Origin: DASYAE01 sp036501535
Lineage (GTDB): Bacteria > Actinomycetota > Actinomycetes > Streptomycetales > Catenulisporaceae
Direction of reading: 5' to 3'
NCBI GenBank assembly: GCA_036501535.1
Contig: DASYAE010000080.1
Coordinates: forward strand, 1-37,090
Length of the DNA: 37,090 nt
A program made the translations under genes and the position numbers. How positions within the stretch are numbered: the first letter of the stretch is position 1; every line of letters starts with the position of its first letter. Under the pieces are notes generated by a model. The model had not been told where the DNA came from. It ran no database searches and saw only the letters and a program-made list of their open reading frames with translations. Below, piece after piece: positions 1 through 7,989 of this stretch.

Positions 1-19
1 CCCCGGCTTGCTGCCGGGG
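1..19 (-). terminator. Terminator hairpin for the GH43 gene
   Basis: A 7-bp perfect stem (CCCCGGC/GCCGGGG) with a TTGCT loop sits 28 bp past the stop of the minus-strand GH43 gene. It touches the window edge, so any T-tract lies outside. A simple intrinsic terminator is likely but not proven. Confidence 0.5.
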
Positions 20-46
20 CGCAGGACGACGAGGGCTGATCGGCTG

Positions 47-2263
47 TCAGTTCAGTACCGTGGTGTAGAACTTCAGGTCGGTCGACGTACTGGCGGTGAA
101 GGTGCTGCCGGAGTCGGTGCTGACGGCCATGTGCCCGCCGGGATACGGGTTCGCGGTGTTCTCGGCGAATCCGTAGCAGCCGCCGGTCAGGCTCGACGAG
201 GCGATCACCGCGTAGGTCTGCCCTCTGGTCACCTCGATGTCGGGGGCGAACACGAGGTTCTCCGGAGCCCAGCCGACGTCCGAGGTGGCGAAGGTCTGCG
301 TGCTCAGAACCTGGCCGATCCCGCCGGACGCGGTCAGCGTGGCCAATTGCACGGTGAGCGGTGCGTCGACCGGCGTGCCGTTGGTGGTCGCGCCGCCGGT
401 CAGGCCGGTCGGCGTGGTCTCCTGGAAGGCGGTCAGGTCCACGTCGCGCAGCGTGCCGGTGGCGCCGGCCGTGAAGGTCTGCATCACCTCGTCGGCGGAG
501 CCGGTGATCGGGCAGGTGGTCTGGAACCCGTCGACCCCGCTGCTCTGGTCGATGTTGGGGACGGGGTTCTGTTTGCCGGGGTGGCCATCGGACAGTGCGA
601 CGGTCGCGGACGCGGAGCAGGGGATCTGGTCGATCGCGCCGGACGTGGAGAACTGCAGCGGCGTCCAGAAGAAGTTCGCCAGGCCTTCGTTCTTCTGCGC
701 GTCCCACAGGTCGCTGCCGTAGAGGTAGACGTCGCCGCCGCCGGCCTGCGGCAGTTCGCTGACGAAGGAGGGCTGGCCGCCGCAGGACGTTGTGTTGACG
801 ATCGCCGGAGTCGTCACGGCCTCCGGCACGTTCCACTGGGACAGCGTGCCGCCGAAGTCGTCCGAGAACAGGCTGCTGCCGCTCGGGTCGGTGACGGAGA
901 CGTCGGAGAAGTAGGCCGATTCCGTGCCGTACTCCCGGAATCCGATCGTGCCGCTGGTGTACGACGAGTCGCTGAAGCTTGCGACGGTCGTCCCGTTGAC
1001 CGCGACGGAGTAGGTGTCTCCGGACACGGTTGTCGAGACCTGATATGAGGTTCCGGCGGTGACGGCGAACGGCAGGGCCACCGGGTCGACGGACACGGCT
1101 TGGTCGTTGGCGAACTTCACGAAGGCGATGTAGCCGGGGGCGTTCGCCGACGTGTAAGGGTAATTCGACAGTAGGAAGCCGTATCCGTTCCCGTAGTTGT
1201 CCGCGCGCGCCAGCCAGCCGGACTGCGCGTAGGTCACCGCGACGCCGCCGTTCGTGCCGGTCTCCAGCGGCGTGGTGGAGAAGGACTCGGTGTAGTCGGT
1301 CCAGGTCGAGCCGGTCTTCGCGGTGACGGGGCCGCCGCCGTTCGCGTAGAGCTCGCCGTTCTGGACGCTCCAGGCCGAGGCGCCGGTGCTGCCGGCCGCG
1401 CCGGTCCAGGGTCCCAGCGGGCTGCTCGCGGTGAGGTACCCGGTGCCCGTGCTGGTGCAGTATCCACAGGTGGGATACGACATGGTGATGTAGTACGTGC
1501 TGCCGCGCTTGAACATCGACGGCGCTTCGGCGGGGCCGGGGAACGGGATCTGGGTGTACTGGCCGTCGCTGGTCAGGTCGTTCGCAGTCAACTGCTGGAC
1601 GATCAGCCCGCTGGCATTGGCCGCGGCGCAGTCGGTGTCCACCATGTAGGCGGTGCCGTCGGTGTCCGTGTACAGGCCGAAGTCCCAGCCGCAGTTGCTG
1701 AACGCCAGGGTCGGCTCGGCCTGCTGGGTGAACGGCCCGGTCGGGGTCGGGGCCGTGTAGACCCGGAAGTCGCCGGACGCGGAGCTGTCGTTGGTCCACA
1801 GGACGTATTGCTTGGTCGCGGAGTCGTAGACGACGTGCGGCCGGAAGCAGTCGGCGCACGAATAGGCGGGGACCACGAAGCCGCGGTCGGTCCAGTGCGA
1901 CAGGTCCGGGGAGGAGTAGACCTTGAACCCGCAGAAGGTCGAGTTCACCCCCCACCGGTAGCCGCAGTCGTAGCTGGTGCCGTAGAGGTAGTAGGTGCCG
2001 TTGAAGTCGGCCATCATGCCGTCGTGCGCGTCGAGCGCGTTGCCGTCGGTGTCGAAGCGCTGCTGCTGGGCGCCGCTCGCGGTGAAGTTGACCAGCGTGC
2101 TGGCCGTGGCGGCGGCGACCGGTCCACTGCCGAGGCCGAGCGCGGCGGCGAGGGCGGCGACGAAGACGATCAGCGGCGTGATGATCCGGGTTCTGCCGCG
2201 GGGGCGCGGCAGGCGCCGGATGCCGCCGGGCGCCGCGGGCGCTGTGTGCGGTTGCCTGGTCAA
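47..2263 (-). CDS. Secreted GH43-type glycoside hydrolase with inserted beta-sandwich domain
   Basis: Extracellular glycosidase of 738 aa. It starts at TTG, preceded by AAAGGTAGGG about 5-10 nt upstream. The N-terminus is Arg/Pro-rich, then a hydrophobic signal segment (about residues 27-45) and an Ala-rich cleavage region near 50. A five-bladed-propeller GH43 fold follows: DAHDG (78-82) in the position of the first-blade active-site motif, FRPHVVYD (140-147), and AEAPSMF (245-251), whose Glu246 is the probable general acid. The propeller appears interrupted at about 298-480 by a jelly-roll/LamG-like domain and resumes with CGGQPSF and DVYLYGSDLW (494-520). The C-terminal 180 residues look like another beta-sandwich of unknown role. 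The fold resembles exo-beta-1,3-galactanase-like GH43 members, but the substrate is not certain. Monocistronic, with a hairpin after the stop. Confidence 0.85.
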   Translation of the reverse strand: MTRQPHTAPAAPGGIRRLPRPRGRTRIITPLIVFVAALAAALGLGSGPVAAATASTLVNFTASGAQQQRFDTDGNALDAHDGMMADFNGTYYLYGTSYDCGYRWGVNSTFCGFKVYSSPDLSHWTDRGFVVPAYSCADCFRPHVVYDSATKQYVLWTNDSSASGDFRVYTAPTPTGPFTQQAEPTLAFSNCGWDFGLYTDTDGTAYMVDTDCAAANASGLIVQQLTANDLTSDGQYTQIPFPGPAEAPSMFKRGSTYYITMSYPTCGYCTSTGTGYLTASSPLGPWTGAAGSTGASAWSVQNGELYANGGGPVTAKTGSTWTDYTESFSTTPLETGTNGGVAVTYAQSGWLARADNYGNGYGFLLSNYPYTSANAPGYIAFVKFANDQAVSVDPVALPFAVTAGTSYQVSTTVSGDTYSVAVNGTTVASFSDSSYTSGTIGFREYGTESAYFSDVSVTDPSGSSLFSDDFGGTLSQWNVPEAVTTPAIVNTTSCGGQPSFVSELPQAGGGDVYLYGSDLWDAQKNEGLANFFWTPLQFSTSGAIDQIPCSASATVALSDGHPGKQNPVPNIDQSSGVDGFQTTCPITGSADEVMQTFTAGATGTLRDVDLTAFQETTPTGLTGGATTNGTPVDAPLTVQLATLTASGGIGQVLSTQTFATSDVGWAPENLVFAPDIEVTRGQTYAVIASSSLTGGCYGFAENTANPYPGGHMAVSTDSGSTFTASTSTDLKFYTTVLN

Positions 2264-2519
2264 GGATCCCTACCTTTCGGAGGCGGGCGAATACGTGGGC
2301 TGGGATGGTTCGCGGCAGCGCAGGGGGAGGCCGCGTCGTAGCGCCGCGCAGCGCAGCGCCGGGTGATTTATCGTTTCATCGCCTGCCTTCCGGAGTGGGA
2401 CCGGCGGTGGGTGCTCGGCGGCGTTCCCGGATCAGGCAGCAGGCATGGCAGGTGTGGGTGGCTGCTTCAGTTCTGCCGGACACCGGCAATGGCGCGGAGC
2501 GGTGTCCGGAAACCATTGA

Positions 2520-2531
2520 TGAATCGATTCA
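2520..2531. promoter_or_regulatory. LacI-type operator candidate TGAATCGATTCA
   Basis: Perfect 12-bp palindrome centred on CG, the symmetry of operators bound by LacI-family sugar regulators. It lies about 257 bp upstream of the GH43 start, so it would be a distal site for that gene. A LacI-family gene is not present in the window. Assignment is by pattern only. Confidence 0.35.
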
Positions 2532-2642
2532 GCGGCGATGCTAGTGCGGGAGGTGCGGGACGTCAACGCCGGATCTCGGGCGCGGCACAGGGCATCGGGC
2601 ACGCTGAATCAGGGTTATGAGAAAAAAGGTGCCGCGCGGTGT

Positions 2643-2663
2643 GGGTGTGGGTGTGGGTGTGGG
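2643..2663 (+). other. Canonical G-quadruplex motif
   Basis: Four GGG runs separated by three identical TGT loops (G3N3G3N3G3N3G3) on the plus strand, inside a GTGTGG repeat. It lies just downstream of the stop codon of the truncated TetR reading frame (minus strand) and about 165 bp upstream of the exporter ATPase start. Confidence 0.6.
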
Positions 2664-2692
2664 TGCGGCGGCGGCGGAGGCGGAGGCGCGGT

Positions 2693-2797
2693 CTACCGTT
2701 CCCGCTCGCCGTCGGCGAGCCCGAACCGCCGGGCCAGGCCGTCGATCATCGCGGCGAGTCCGCGCTCGAACTGCTCCTCGAGGCCCTGCTCGTCCAT
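2693..2797 (-). pseudogene. C-terminal remnant of a TetR-family repressor
   Basis: A 34-codon minus-strand frame ending in TAG encodes a peptide containing EEQFERGLAAMIDGLARRFG. This matches the last helix of TetR_C-type repressors (consensus like FE.GLD.LLDGL..). The DNA-binding half and the rest of the ligand domain are missing: upstream on this strand, the sequence runs directly into the Shine-Dalgarno and start of the exporter ATPase. In actinobacteria a TetR gene is commonly divergent from drrAB-like exporters. The simplest reading is a deletion that removed most of the repressor and left its tail. Confidence 0.7.
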
Positions 2798-2827
2798 CGG
2801 CGTGGCATGACACACGGGGAGGGAATT

Positions 2828-3817
2828 TTGAGCGAGACACGGGTCTCGCCCGACGGGCCGATGATCAGCGCCGTGGGGCTGGCCAAGTCCTACGGGAGGG
2901 TCGCGGCGGTCCGCGGGATCGATCTCGAGGTGGCCCGCGGGCGCGTGCTGGCGCTGCTCGGCCCCAACGGCGCCGGGAAGACGACCACGGTGCGGATGCT
3001 CTGCACGCTGCTCAAGCCGGACGGCGGGCGGGTGCTGATCGGCGGCTTCGACGTGGTGCGCGAGCCGCGCAAGGTCCGCGGCGTCATCGGGCCGGCCGGG
3101 CAGTCCGCCTCGGTCGACGAGAAGCTGACGGGCCTGCAGAACCTTGCGATGCTCGGGCGGCTGCACCGGCTCGGCCGGCGCACCGCGGGGGCCCGCGCAC
3201 GCCAGCTCGTCGAGCGCTTCGGCTTGGCCGAGGCCGCGGCCCGGCCGGTCAGGACGTACTCGGGCGGCATGCGGCGCAAGCTCGACCTCGCCGCCAGCCT
3301 GATCACCGCCGCGCCGGTGCTGTTCCTGGACGAGCCGACCGCGGGCCTGGACCCGGTCAGCCGCACCGCCCTCTGGGAGATCGTGGGCGACCTGGTCCGC
3401 GGCGGCACGACCGTGCTGCTGACCACGCAGTACCTGGAAGAAGCGGACCGCCTCGCCGACCGGGTCGCGGTGATCGACCGCGGGCGCGTGGTCGCCGACA
3501 CCACGGCGCAGCAGCTCAAGAGCCGCAACGGCGGCACCGGCCTGGAGATCGCCGCCGCCACCGGGGCCGACTTCGAGCGACTCAGGGCTCTGTACCCCGA
3601 CCGGGTGGCGGGCGGCGAGCCCGCGGCGCGCACCGTCGTCTTCCGGGTGCGCGACACCGGGGCCGACGGATTGCGCGATCTGCACGGCCTGCTGGCGACC
3701 GTCCTCGAGGCCGGCGTCGCGATCGAGAACTACACCATCCGCCGCCCGACCCTCGACGAGGCGTTCCTCCAGCTGGTCGGCCGCACCACCATCGACTCGG
3801 AATCAGGAGAGAGCTGA
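2828..3817 (+). CDS. DrrA-type ABC exporter ATP-binding protein
   Basis: Cytoplasmic ATPase of 329 aa, the usual DrrA length, powering an ABC-2 drug/lipid exporter with the next gene. Walker A GPNGAGKTT (about 45-53), signature YSGGMRRKLDL, Walker B VLFLDEPTAGLDP, and TTQYLEEADRLAD, where the usual H-loop His is Gln, as is typical of DrrA. The C-terminal domain contains the DrrA-like ending RRPTLDEAFLQL. I chose the TTG at 2828 because GGGGAGGGA lies 4-12 nt upstream and gives the family length; in-frame ATGs at 2807 and 2861 are alternatives. The stop overlaps the permease start (TGATG). Its presumed repressor survives only as the stub at 2693-2797. Confidence 0.92.
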   Translation: MSETRVSPDGPMISAVGLAKSYGRVAAVRGIDLEVARGRVLALLGPNGAGKTTTVRMLCTLLKPDGGRVLIGGFDVVREPRKVRGVIGPAGQSASVDEKLTGLQNLAMLGRLHRLGRRTAGARARQLVERFGLAEAAARPVRTYSGGMRRKLDLAASLITAAPVLFLDEPTAGLDPVSRTALWEIVGDLVRGGTTVLLTTQYLEEADRLADRVAVIDRGRVVADTTAQQLKSRNGGTGLEIAAATGADFERLRALYPDRVAGGEPAARTVVFRVRDTGADGLRDLHGLLATVLEAGVAIENYTIRRPTLDEAFLQLVGRTTIDSESGES

Positions 3818-4632
3818 TGGCCGCCTCGGACGCAGAGCTCGATCTCACCCCGGCGGCGCACTCCCGCGCGTTCTGGGCTCTGAGCGACATCTGGGAGCTG
3901 ACAAAGCGGAGCCTGCTGCACATCCGCCAGGACCCCGACCAGCTCGTCTCGGTGACGGTCCAGCCGGTGATCCTGGTGGTGCTGCTGCGCTACATGTTCG
4001 GCGGCGCGATCGACACCGGCGGCGGCGAGAGCTACATCAACTTCCTCATGGCCGGGGTCTTCATCGAGACCGCCGCGCTGACGGCCACCTCCACCAGCAC
4101 GGCGGTCGCGGTCGACCTGCGCAGCGGGGCGACCGACCGGTTCCGGTCGCTGCCGATGGTCACGTCGGCGGTGCCGGCCGGCCAGGTCATCGCCGACCTG
4201 GCGCGCAGCGTGGTCGGCATGGCCGTGATGGTCGGCCTCGGCCTGGCCGTGGGCTTCCGGCCGCACGCCGGGGTGTCCGGCTGGCTCGGCGCGATCGGCC
4301 TCACCCTCCTGGTCACCTTCGCGCTGTCCTGGATCGCGGCGTGCCTCGGCATGCTCGGCGGCAGCGTGGAGGCGGTGCAGCAGTTCGGGCTGGTGCTCAT
4401 CATCCCGATCCTGTTCAGCAGCGCCTTCGTGCCGACCCGGACCATGCCGGGCTGGCTGCGCGTCGTCGCGGACAACCAGCCGATGACCCACGCGATCGAC
4501 GCGGTGCGCGCCCTGCTGCTCGGGCAGCCGACCGGCGGGCAGGTCCAGGCGACGCTGCTGTGGTTCTGCGGCCTGACCGTCGCCGCCGTCGCAATGGCTG
4601 GATACCTCTTCCGGCTGCGGACCTCCAGGTAG
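3817..4632 (+). CDS. DrrB-type ABC-2 transporter permease
   Basis: Integral membrane permease of 271 aa that pairs with the preceding ATPase. The cytoplasmic N-terminus (WELTKRSLLHIRQDPDQL) carries the coupling-type segment of DrrB. About six hydrophobic segments follow, with SGATDRFRSLPM as the conserved DrrB/ABC-2 loop and ILFSSAFVPTRTMPGWL as the typical last-loop motif. The ATG overlaps the ATPase stop by one base, so translation is coupled. Likely substrates are hydrophobic drugs or lipids; no specific substrate can be read from sequence. Confidence 0.92.
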   Translation: MAASDAELDLTPAAHSRAFWALSDIWELTKRSLLHIRQDPDQLVSVTVQPVILVVLLRYMFGGAIDTGGGESYINFLMAGVFIETAALTATSTSTAVAVDLRSGATDRFRSLPMVTSAVPAGQVIADLARSVVGMAVMVGLGLAVGFRPHAGVSGWLGAIGLTLLVTFALSWIAACLGMLGGSVEAVQQFGLVLIIPILFSSAFVPTRTMPGWLRVVADNQPMTHAIDAVRALLLGQPTGGQVQATLLWFCGLTVAAVAMAGYLFRLRTSR

Positions 4633-4727
4633 GGCCCAAGGTCGGAAACGGCGCGCAGCGCGGGCGCGTGCGGCGGGTCGGCCCGGCGCGCGCGTCCGCG
4701 CTCGTCAGCCTGCCCGGAGTGAGAACC

Positions 4728-5972
4728 ATGGCACGCGGACACGACCGGACGCTCGCGATCGCCGCGGCGGCCGCGGCCGCGTACCTCGTGCTGGCGGCGG
4801 GATGGCTCATCGTCGCGGTCTTCGTGCCGGCCGGGCGGGTCGGCACCTCGCTGGTCGCCGGCGCGCTGCGCTTCGCGGTCCCCGGCGGCGCCTTCGCGAT
4901 GGCCGGGCTCCTGGTCGCGGCGAACCGGGCGGCCCGGGTCGCCGGGCGGGTGCTCTCGGCGACCGCGGTGGCCACCGTGCTGCCGCAGTTCGCCCAGGCC
5001 TGCGCGCAGATCGCCCGGCCCGGCCCGGCGGCGACGGCGCTGGCCGGGCTCGCGTTCATGGCCGGGGCGGGGCTGCGGCCCTTGGCGCTGTGGACCAGCC
5101 GCTGCGTCGAGCGCTTCTACTACGGGCACCGCGCGGAGCCTTATCGGCTGCTGCGTGGCCTCGCCGCCGCGGCCGGCCGCGCCCCGGACCCGGACCGGGT
5201 GCCCGAAGCGCTGTGCCGGAGCATCGCGGACGCGCTCAGGCTGCCCGGCGTGGCGCTGCAGGCCCGCTCCCGCACGGGCACCCGGATCCAGGCCGAGGTC
5301 GGCACGTTCGACCACGGCTCGCATGCGCTCGACCTCGTATATCAGGGCGAGATCGTGGGCCGGATGCGGGTGGGCCTGCGCGCGGCGGAGCGCGAACTGG
5401 CCCCGCAGGACCGGGAGGTGCTCGACTCGCTCGCCGACCAGGTCGCCGCCGCGATCACCGCGCTGCGGCTGTACAAGGACCTGCAGCACAGCACCGAGCG
5501 CCTCGTCGTCGCGCGCGAGGAGGAGCGGCGCAGGCTGCGCCGCGACATCCACGACGGGCTCGGGCCGGCCGCGCTGACCAACCTGGGCCTGGCCGACGCG
5601 GTCGCCGAGCTGGCCCGGCGGTTCAGCGTCGGCGGCCTGACGGTGGCCTGCGTGCTGGAGGCGTACCGGCCCGGCTCCGACCTCTCCGCCGCGGTCGAGG
5701 CGGCGGCCTACCGGATCACCGCCGAGGCGCTGAACAATGCGGCCCGCCACGCCCAGGCGCGCGGGGCCGAGGTCCGGCTCACCGCGGACGGCACCGCCCT
5801 CGTGCTGGATGTGCGCGACGACGGTGTGGGGCTGCCTGACGCGGTGCGCGGCGGGGTCGGCCTCGAGTCGGTGGCCCGGCGCGCCGCGGAGCTCGGCGGG
5901 ACGTTCCAGATCATGGCCGCGGACCGGGGCACCCACCTGCGTGCCACCCTCCCGATCGCGCACACGCCGTGA
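4728..5972 (+). CDS. NarL-family sensor histidine kinase with truncated DHp domain
   Basis: Membrane histidine kinase of 414 aa. The N-terminal third has about four hydrophobic segments. A GAF-like region follows (about 145-250), then the phospho-acceptor helix EEERRRLRRDIHDGLGP with His275. A complete HATPase domain comes next: N-box EALNNAARHA, G1 DVRDDGVGLP, G2 GGVGLESVARRAAELGG. After HDGLGP the protein jumps straight to AALTNLGLADAV, which corresponds to the RPPALDELGL segment after DHp helix 2. Roughly 50 residues normally lying between are absent, so four-helix dimerisation should be impaired. No response regulator follows. The start ATG has GGAGTGAG upstream. Probably a decaying partner of the exporter locus. 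Confidence 0.85.
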   Translation: MARGHDRTLAIAAAAAAAYLVLAAGWLIVAVFVPAGRVGTSLVAGALRFAVPGGAFAMAGLLVAANRAARVAGRVLSATAVATVLPQFAQACAQIARPGPAATALAGLAFMAGAGLRPLALWTSRCVERFYYGHRAEPYRLLRGLAAAAGRAPDPDRVPEALCRSIADALRLPGVALQARSRTGTRIQAEVGTFDHGSHALDLVYQGEIVGRMRVGLRAAERELAPQDREVLDSLADQVAAAITALRLYKDLQHSTERLVVAREEERRRLRRDIHDGLGPAALTNLGLADAVAELARRFSVGGLTVACVLEAYRPGSDLSAAVEAAAYRITAEALNNAARHAQARGAEVRLTADGTALVLDVRDDGVGLPDAVRGGVGLESVARRAAELGGTFQIMAADRGTHLRATLPIAHTP

Positions 5973-6002
5973 CGATCGCGGCGGCCGGAGGGTGACGGAA
6001 GG

Positions 6003-6248
6003 TCAGGAGGCGGAGCCGGACGGGTCGCTGCCCCAGTCGGGCGGGCAGCCGGGGCAGTTCACGCCGGGCGAGACGTCCGGTGTGGACACGGTCGCCGGGT
6101 CGGTCGGGTCCGAGGATCCCAAGTGCGCTGATCGCAAGGGTGTTGATTCGGCGGCCGGCCGGGACGCCCCGGCCTCCACCGCGACCAGACCCGCCGTGGC
6201 CGCAGCCACGCTGATCAAGGCCACTGCCAACCGCCCGCGCTTCATCAT
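6003..6248 (-). CDS. Small secreted peptide with CPGCPP motif
   Basis: An 81-aa protein starting at a double ATG with GAGGGG 4 nt upstream. Residues 1-30 form a clean Sec signal peptide (MMKRGR, then a hydrophobic core LAVALISVAAATAGLVA, then Ala-Gly-Ala). The mature part is short, Ser/Thr/Pro-rich and acidic, ending in VNCPGCPPDWGSDPSG with only two cysteines. It lies tail-to-tail with the sensor kinase (30-bp gap) and head-to-head with the PQQ-propeller gene. No family recognised; a small cell-wall or extracellular peptide. The two cysteines could form a CxxC disulfide or bind metal or a cofactor, which is not demonstrable here. Confidence 0.65.
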   Translation of the reverse strand: MMKRGRLAVALISVAAATAGLVAVEAGASRPAAESTPLRSAHLGSSDPTDPATVSTPDVSPGVNCPGCPPDWGSDPSGSAS

Positions 6249-6509
6249 CGCGCCCCTCGCACGTCTGTTCCGTGACTGACGATGCCGATCGTAGCGGGCA
6301 GAACAGCATGAAAGCGGCATTTTCTTCCAGCGCGTCGCGTCGCGCACACGGTATCGCAGGGCCCGGACCAGGCCGGGTAAGGATCGTGCCGAGCACTGCG
6401 ATCCCGTACGACGCAGGGCGTTCCGCTGGTCAGACGGAGCGTGTAGTGTCCCGTGCGCCGGGCGGTCCGGGGCAGGCGCCGCGGCGTCTCGCCGGGGAGA
6501 GGGTCGAAC

Positions 6510-7934
6510 ATGGCGGTACCGGATGAAACCGCCGCCGATCGGGCGCGGCGCAGGCCGTGGCGGTGGCTGATACCGCTGGTGGTGGTCGTGGCCGCGCTGG
6601 CCGTGGGCGGCGACTATCTGGCGGTGCGCCTGAGTTCCGGCGACGGTCCGCCGACCGGCGGGCTCAGCAGTCTGTGGACCGACGGCCACGCCGGTCAGGG
6701 CTGCGGGGACCTGGCGGCCGAGAACACGCCCTGGATCGCGGGCGGCCTGGCCGTGGCGTGCTCCGGAAGCGGACTCGCCGCGGTGCACCTCGGCACCGGC
6801 AGCGTCGCCTGGACGTGGAAGCCGCCGCCGGTGCCCTCCGGCATCCCGGCCGTCCTCCAGCTGAGCACCGGCGCGTCCGGCGGCGGCGTGGACGACGGCG
6901 TCGGCGTCGTCGAGTACACCTACGGCCAGGGAACCAAATACGTCGTCGGGCTGCGGCTCTCCGACGGCCACGTGCTGTGGCAGCTGCCGATGGCCCTGCA
7001 GTCGTCGGACACCTCGGCCCTCTGGGTCGGCGGGGGCCGCCTGGCCCTGACCGTCGGCCCGTCCGACAGCTCGTCCGGCGACATCGACGTCTTCGACCTG
7101 GCCACCGGGGCGCCGGCCTGGTCGGTCGCCGCGGCGAGCCTGGCGCCGAGCGGCTGCACCGCCGAGAACGCGACGATCCTCGGCCCCTCGGTCTACGCGG
7201 TCGTGTTCTGCAACGAGTCGACCGGGCCCACCGGCGACCAGCTCTACCGGCTGTCGCTGCAGACCGGCGCCGTCAGCGAAGAGGCCCCGCTCCAGGACAC
7301 CTCCTGCCAGCTGGCCGACGGGGGCCCGACGATCTGGGCGGTGCCCGGCTACGTGCTCACCGCGTGCGACAGCAACGGCGGCCCCGACATGCTCATCATC
7401 CCGGCCGGCGGCGTCCGGCAGCGCTCCATGCAGTACACCGTGAAGTACGCGGACGACTCCGTGCAGACCACGATCGGCCCGCCGGACATCGTCGCATCAG
7501 GCGACAGCCTGTACGTTGACGAGGACGTCAACCTGCCGCACGACCAGGAAATCACGCAGATCGCCGCGATCGACCTCGCCACCGCCACGGTCCGCTGGGA
7601 GCAGACGGTCTCGATGCCGGACGAGTCATCTGACAGCTCCTCATATCCGGTGAACCTGCTCGGCGCCGACGCGGACGGCGTCTTCGACCTGATGGAGAAC
7701 ATCAACGGCGGCGAGAACACCGCACGGGTGACGCTGGCCATGCTCGCGGCGTCGAACGGGGCGCTGTCCTACGGGCCGGGCACCGTGATCGACATCGGGC
7801 ACGGCTCCCAGCCGACCTTCATGCTGGCCGGCCACACGCTGCTGGCCATGCCCCAGTGCTCGGAGGCCATATGCACCGGAGCCGCGGCTTTCGGGCCGTT
7901 GACGGCGTACGGCACGGGATCGTGGCCGAGCTGA
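6510..7934 (+). CDS. Membrane-anchored PQQ-like beta-propeller protein
   Basis: 474-aa protein. A short basic N-terminus (DRARRRPWRW) precedes one transmembrane helix (about 17-40), placing the rest outside the membrane. The bulk shows repeated propeller blades of the PQQ/BamB type, for example AVHLGTGSVAWTWK, GLRLSDGHVLWQLP, VFDLATGAPAWSV, LSLQTGAVSEEAP and IDLATATVRWEQ. It lacks catalytic PQQ-dehydrogenase residues that I can identify, so it is probably a scaffold or binding protein. The ATG has GGGGAGAGGG upstream; longer in-frame starts lack ribosome sites. It is followed by a membrane protein gene after 55 bp. Confidence 0.8.
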   Translation: MAVPDETAADRARRRPWRWLIPLVVVVAALAVGGDYLAVRLSSGDGPPTGGLSSLWTDGHAGQGCGDLAAENTPWIAGGLAVACSGSGLAAVHLGTGSVAWTWKPPPVPSGIPAVLQLSTGASGGGVDDGVGVVEYTYGQGTKYVVGLRLSDGHVLWQLPMALQSSDTSALWVGGGRLALTVGPSDSSSGDIDVFDLATGAPAWSVAAASLAPSGCTAENATILGPSVYAVVFCNESTGPTGDQLYRLSLQTGAVSEEAPLQDTSCQLADGGPTIWAVPGYVLTACDSNGGPDMLIIPAGGVRQRSMQYTVKYADDSVQTTIGPPDIVASGDSLYVDEDVNLPHDQEITQIAAIDLATATVRWEQTVSMPDESSDSSSYPVNLLGADADGVFDLMENINGGENTARVTLAMLAASNGALSYGPGTVIDIGHGSQPTFMLAGHTLLAMPQCSEAICTGAAAFGPLTAYGTGSWPS

Positions 7935-7989
7935 GGCCGGGGCGGCGCGCAGTGATGCAGCGACGCAGACAGCAGACAAGGGAGGCGCA

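Larger units (their letters stand above)
2264..2692. other. Intergenic region with two inverted repeats and a GT-rich tract
   Basis: About 430 bp without a convincing gene. It should contain the promoter of the divergent GH43 gene. Visible structure: a perfect inverted repeat CCGGACACCG/CGGTGTCCGG (2476-2485 and 2500-2509), a 12-bp palindrome TGAATCGATTCA (2520-2531) with the central CG typical of LacI-family operators, and a GTGTGG repeat tract (2638-2665). Short ORFs here have no recognisable content. Confidence 0.6.

Noticed and set aside
2693..2797. The TetR stub as an intact small gene
   Set aside because: Matches only the last helix of a much larger family, has no ribosome site, and lacks the DNA-binding region.
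4032..5963. Long minus-strand open frame (643 codons) opposite drrB and the kinase
   Set aside because: Arg/Gly/Ala-rich low-complexity composition with no domain, entirely antisense to two well-recognised genes; an artefact of high GC at third positions.
6421..6449. TTCCGC-17-TAGTGT as the promoter of the PQQ-propeller gene
   Set aside because: The -35 element fits poorly and similar matches arise often; not listed as a feature.
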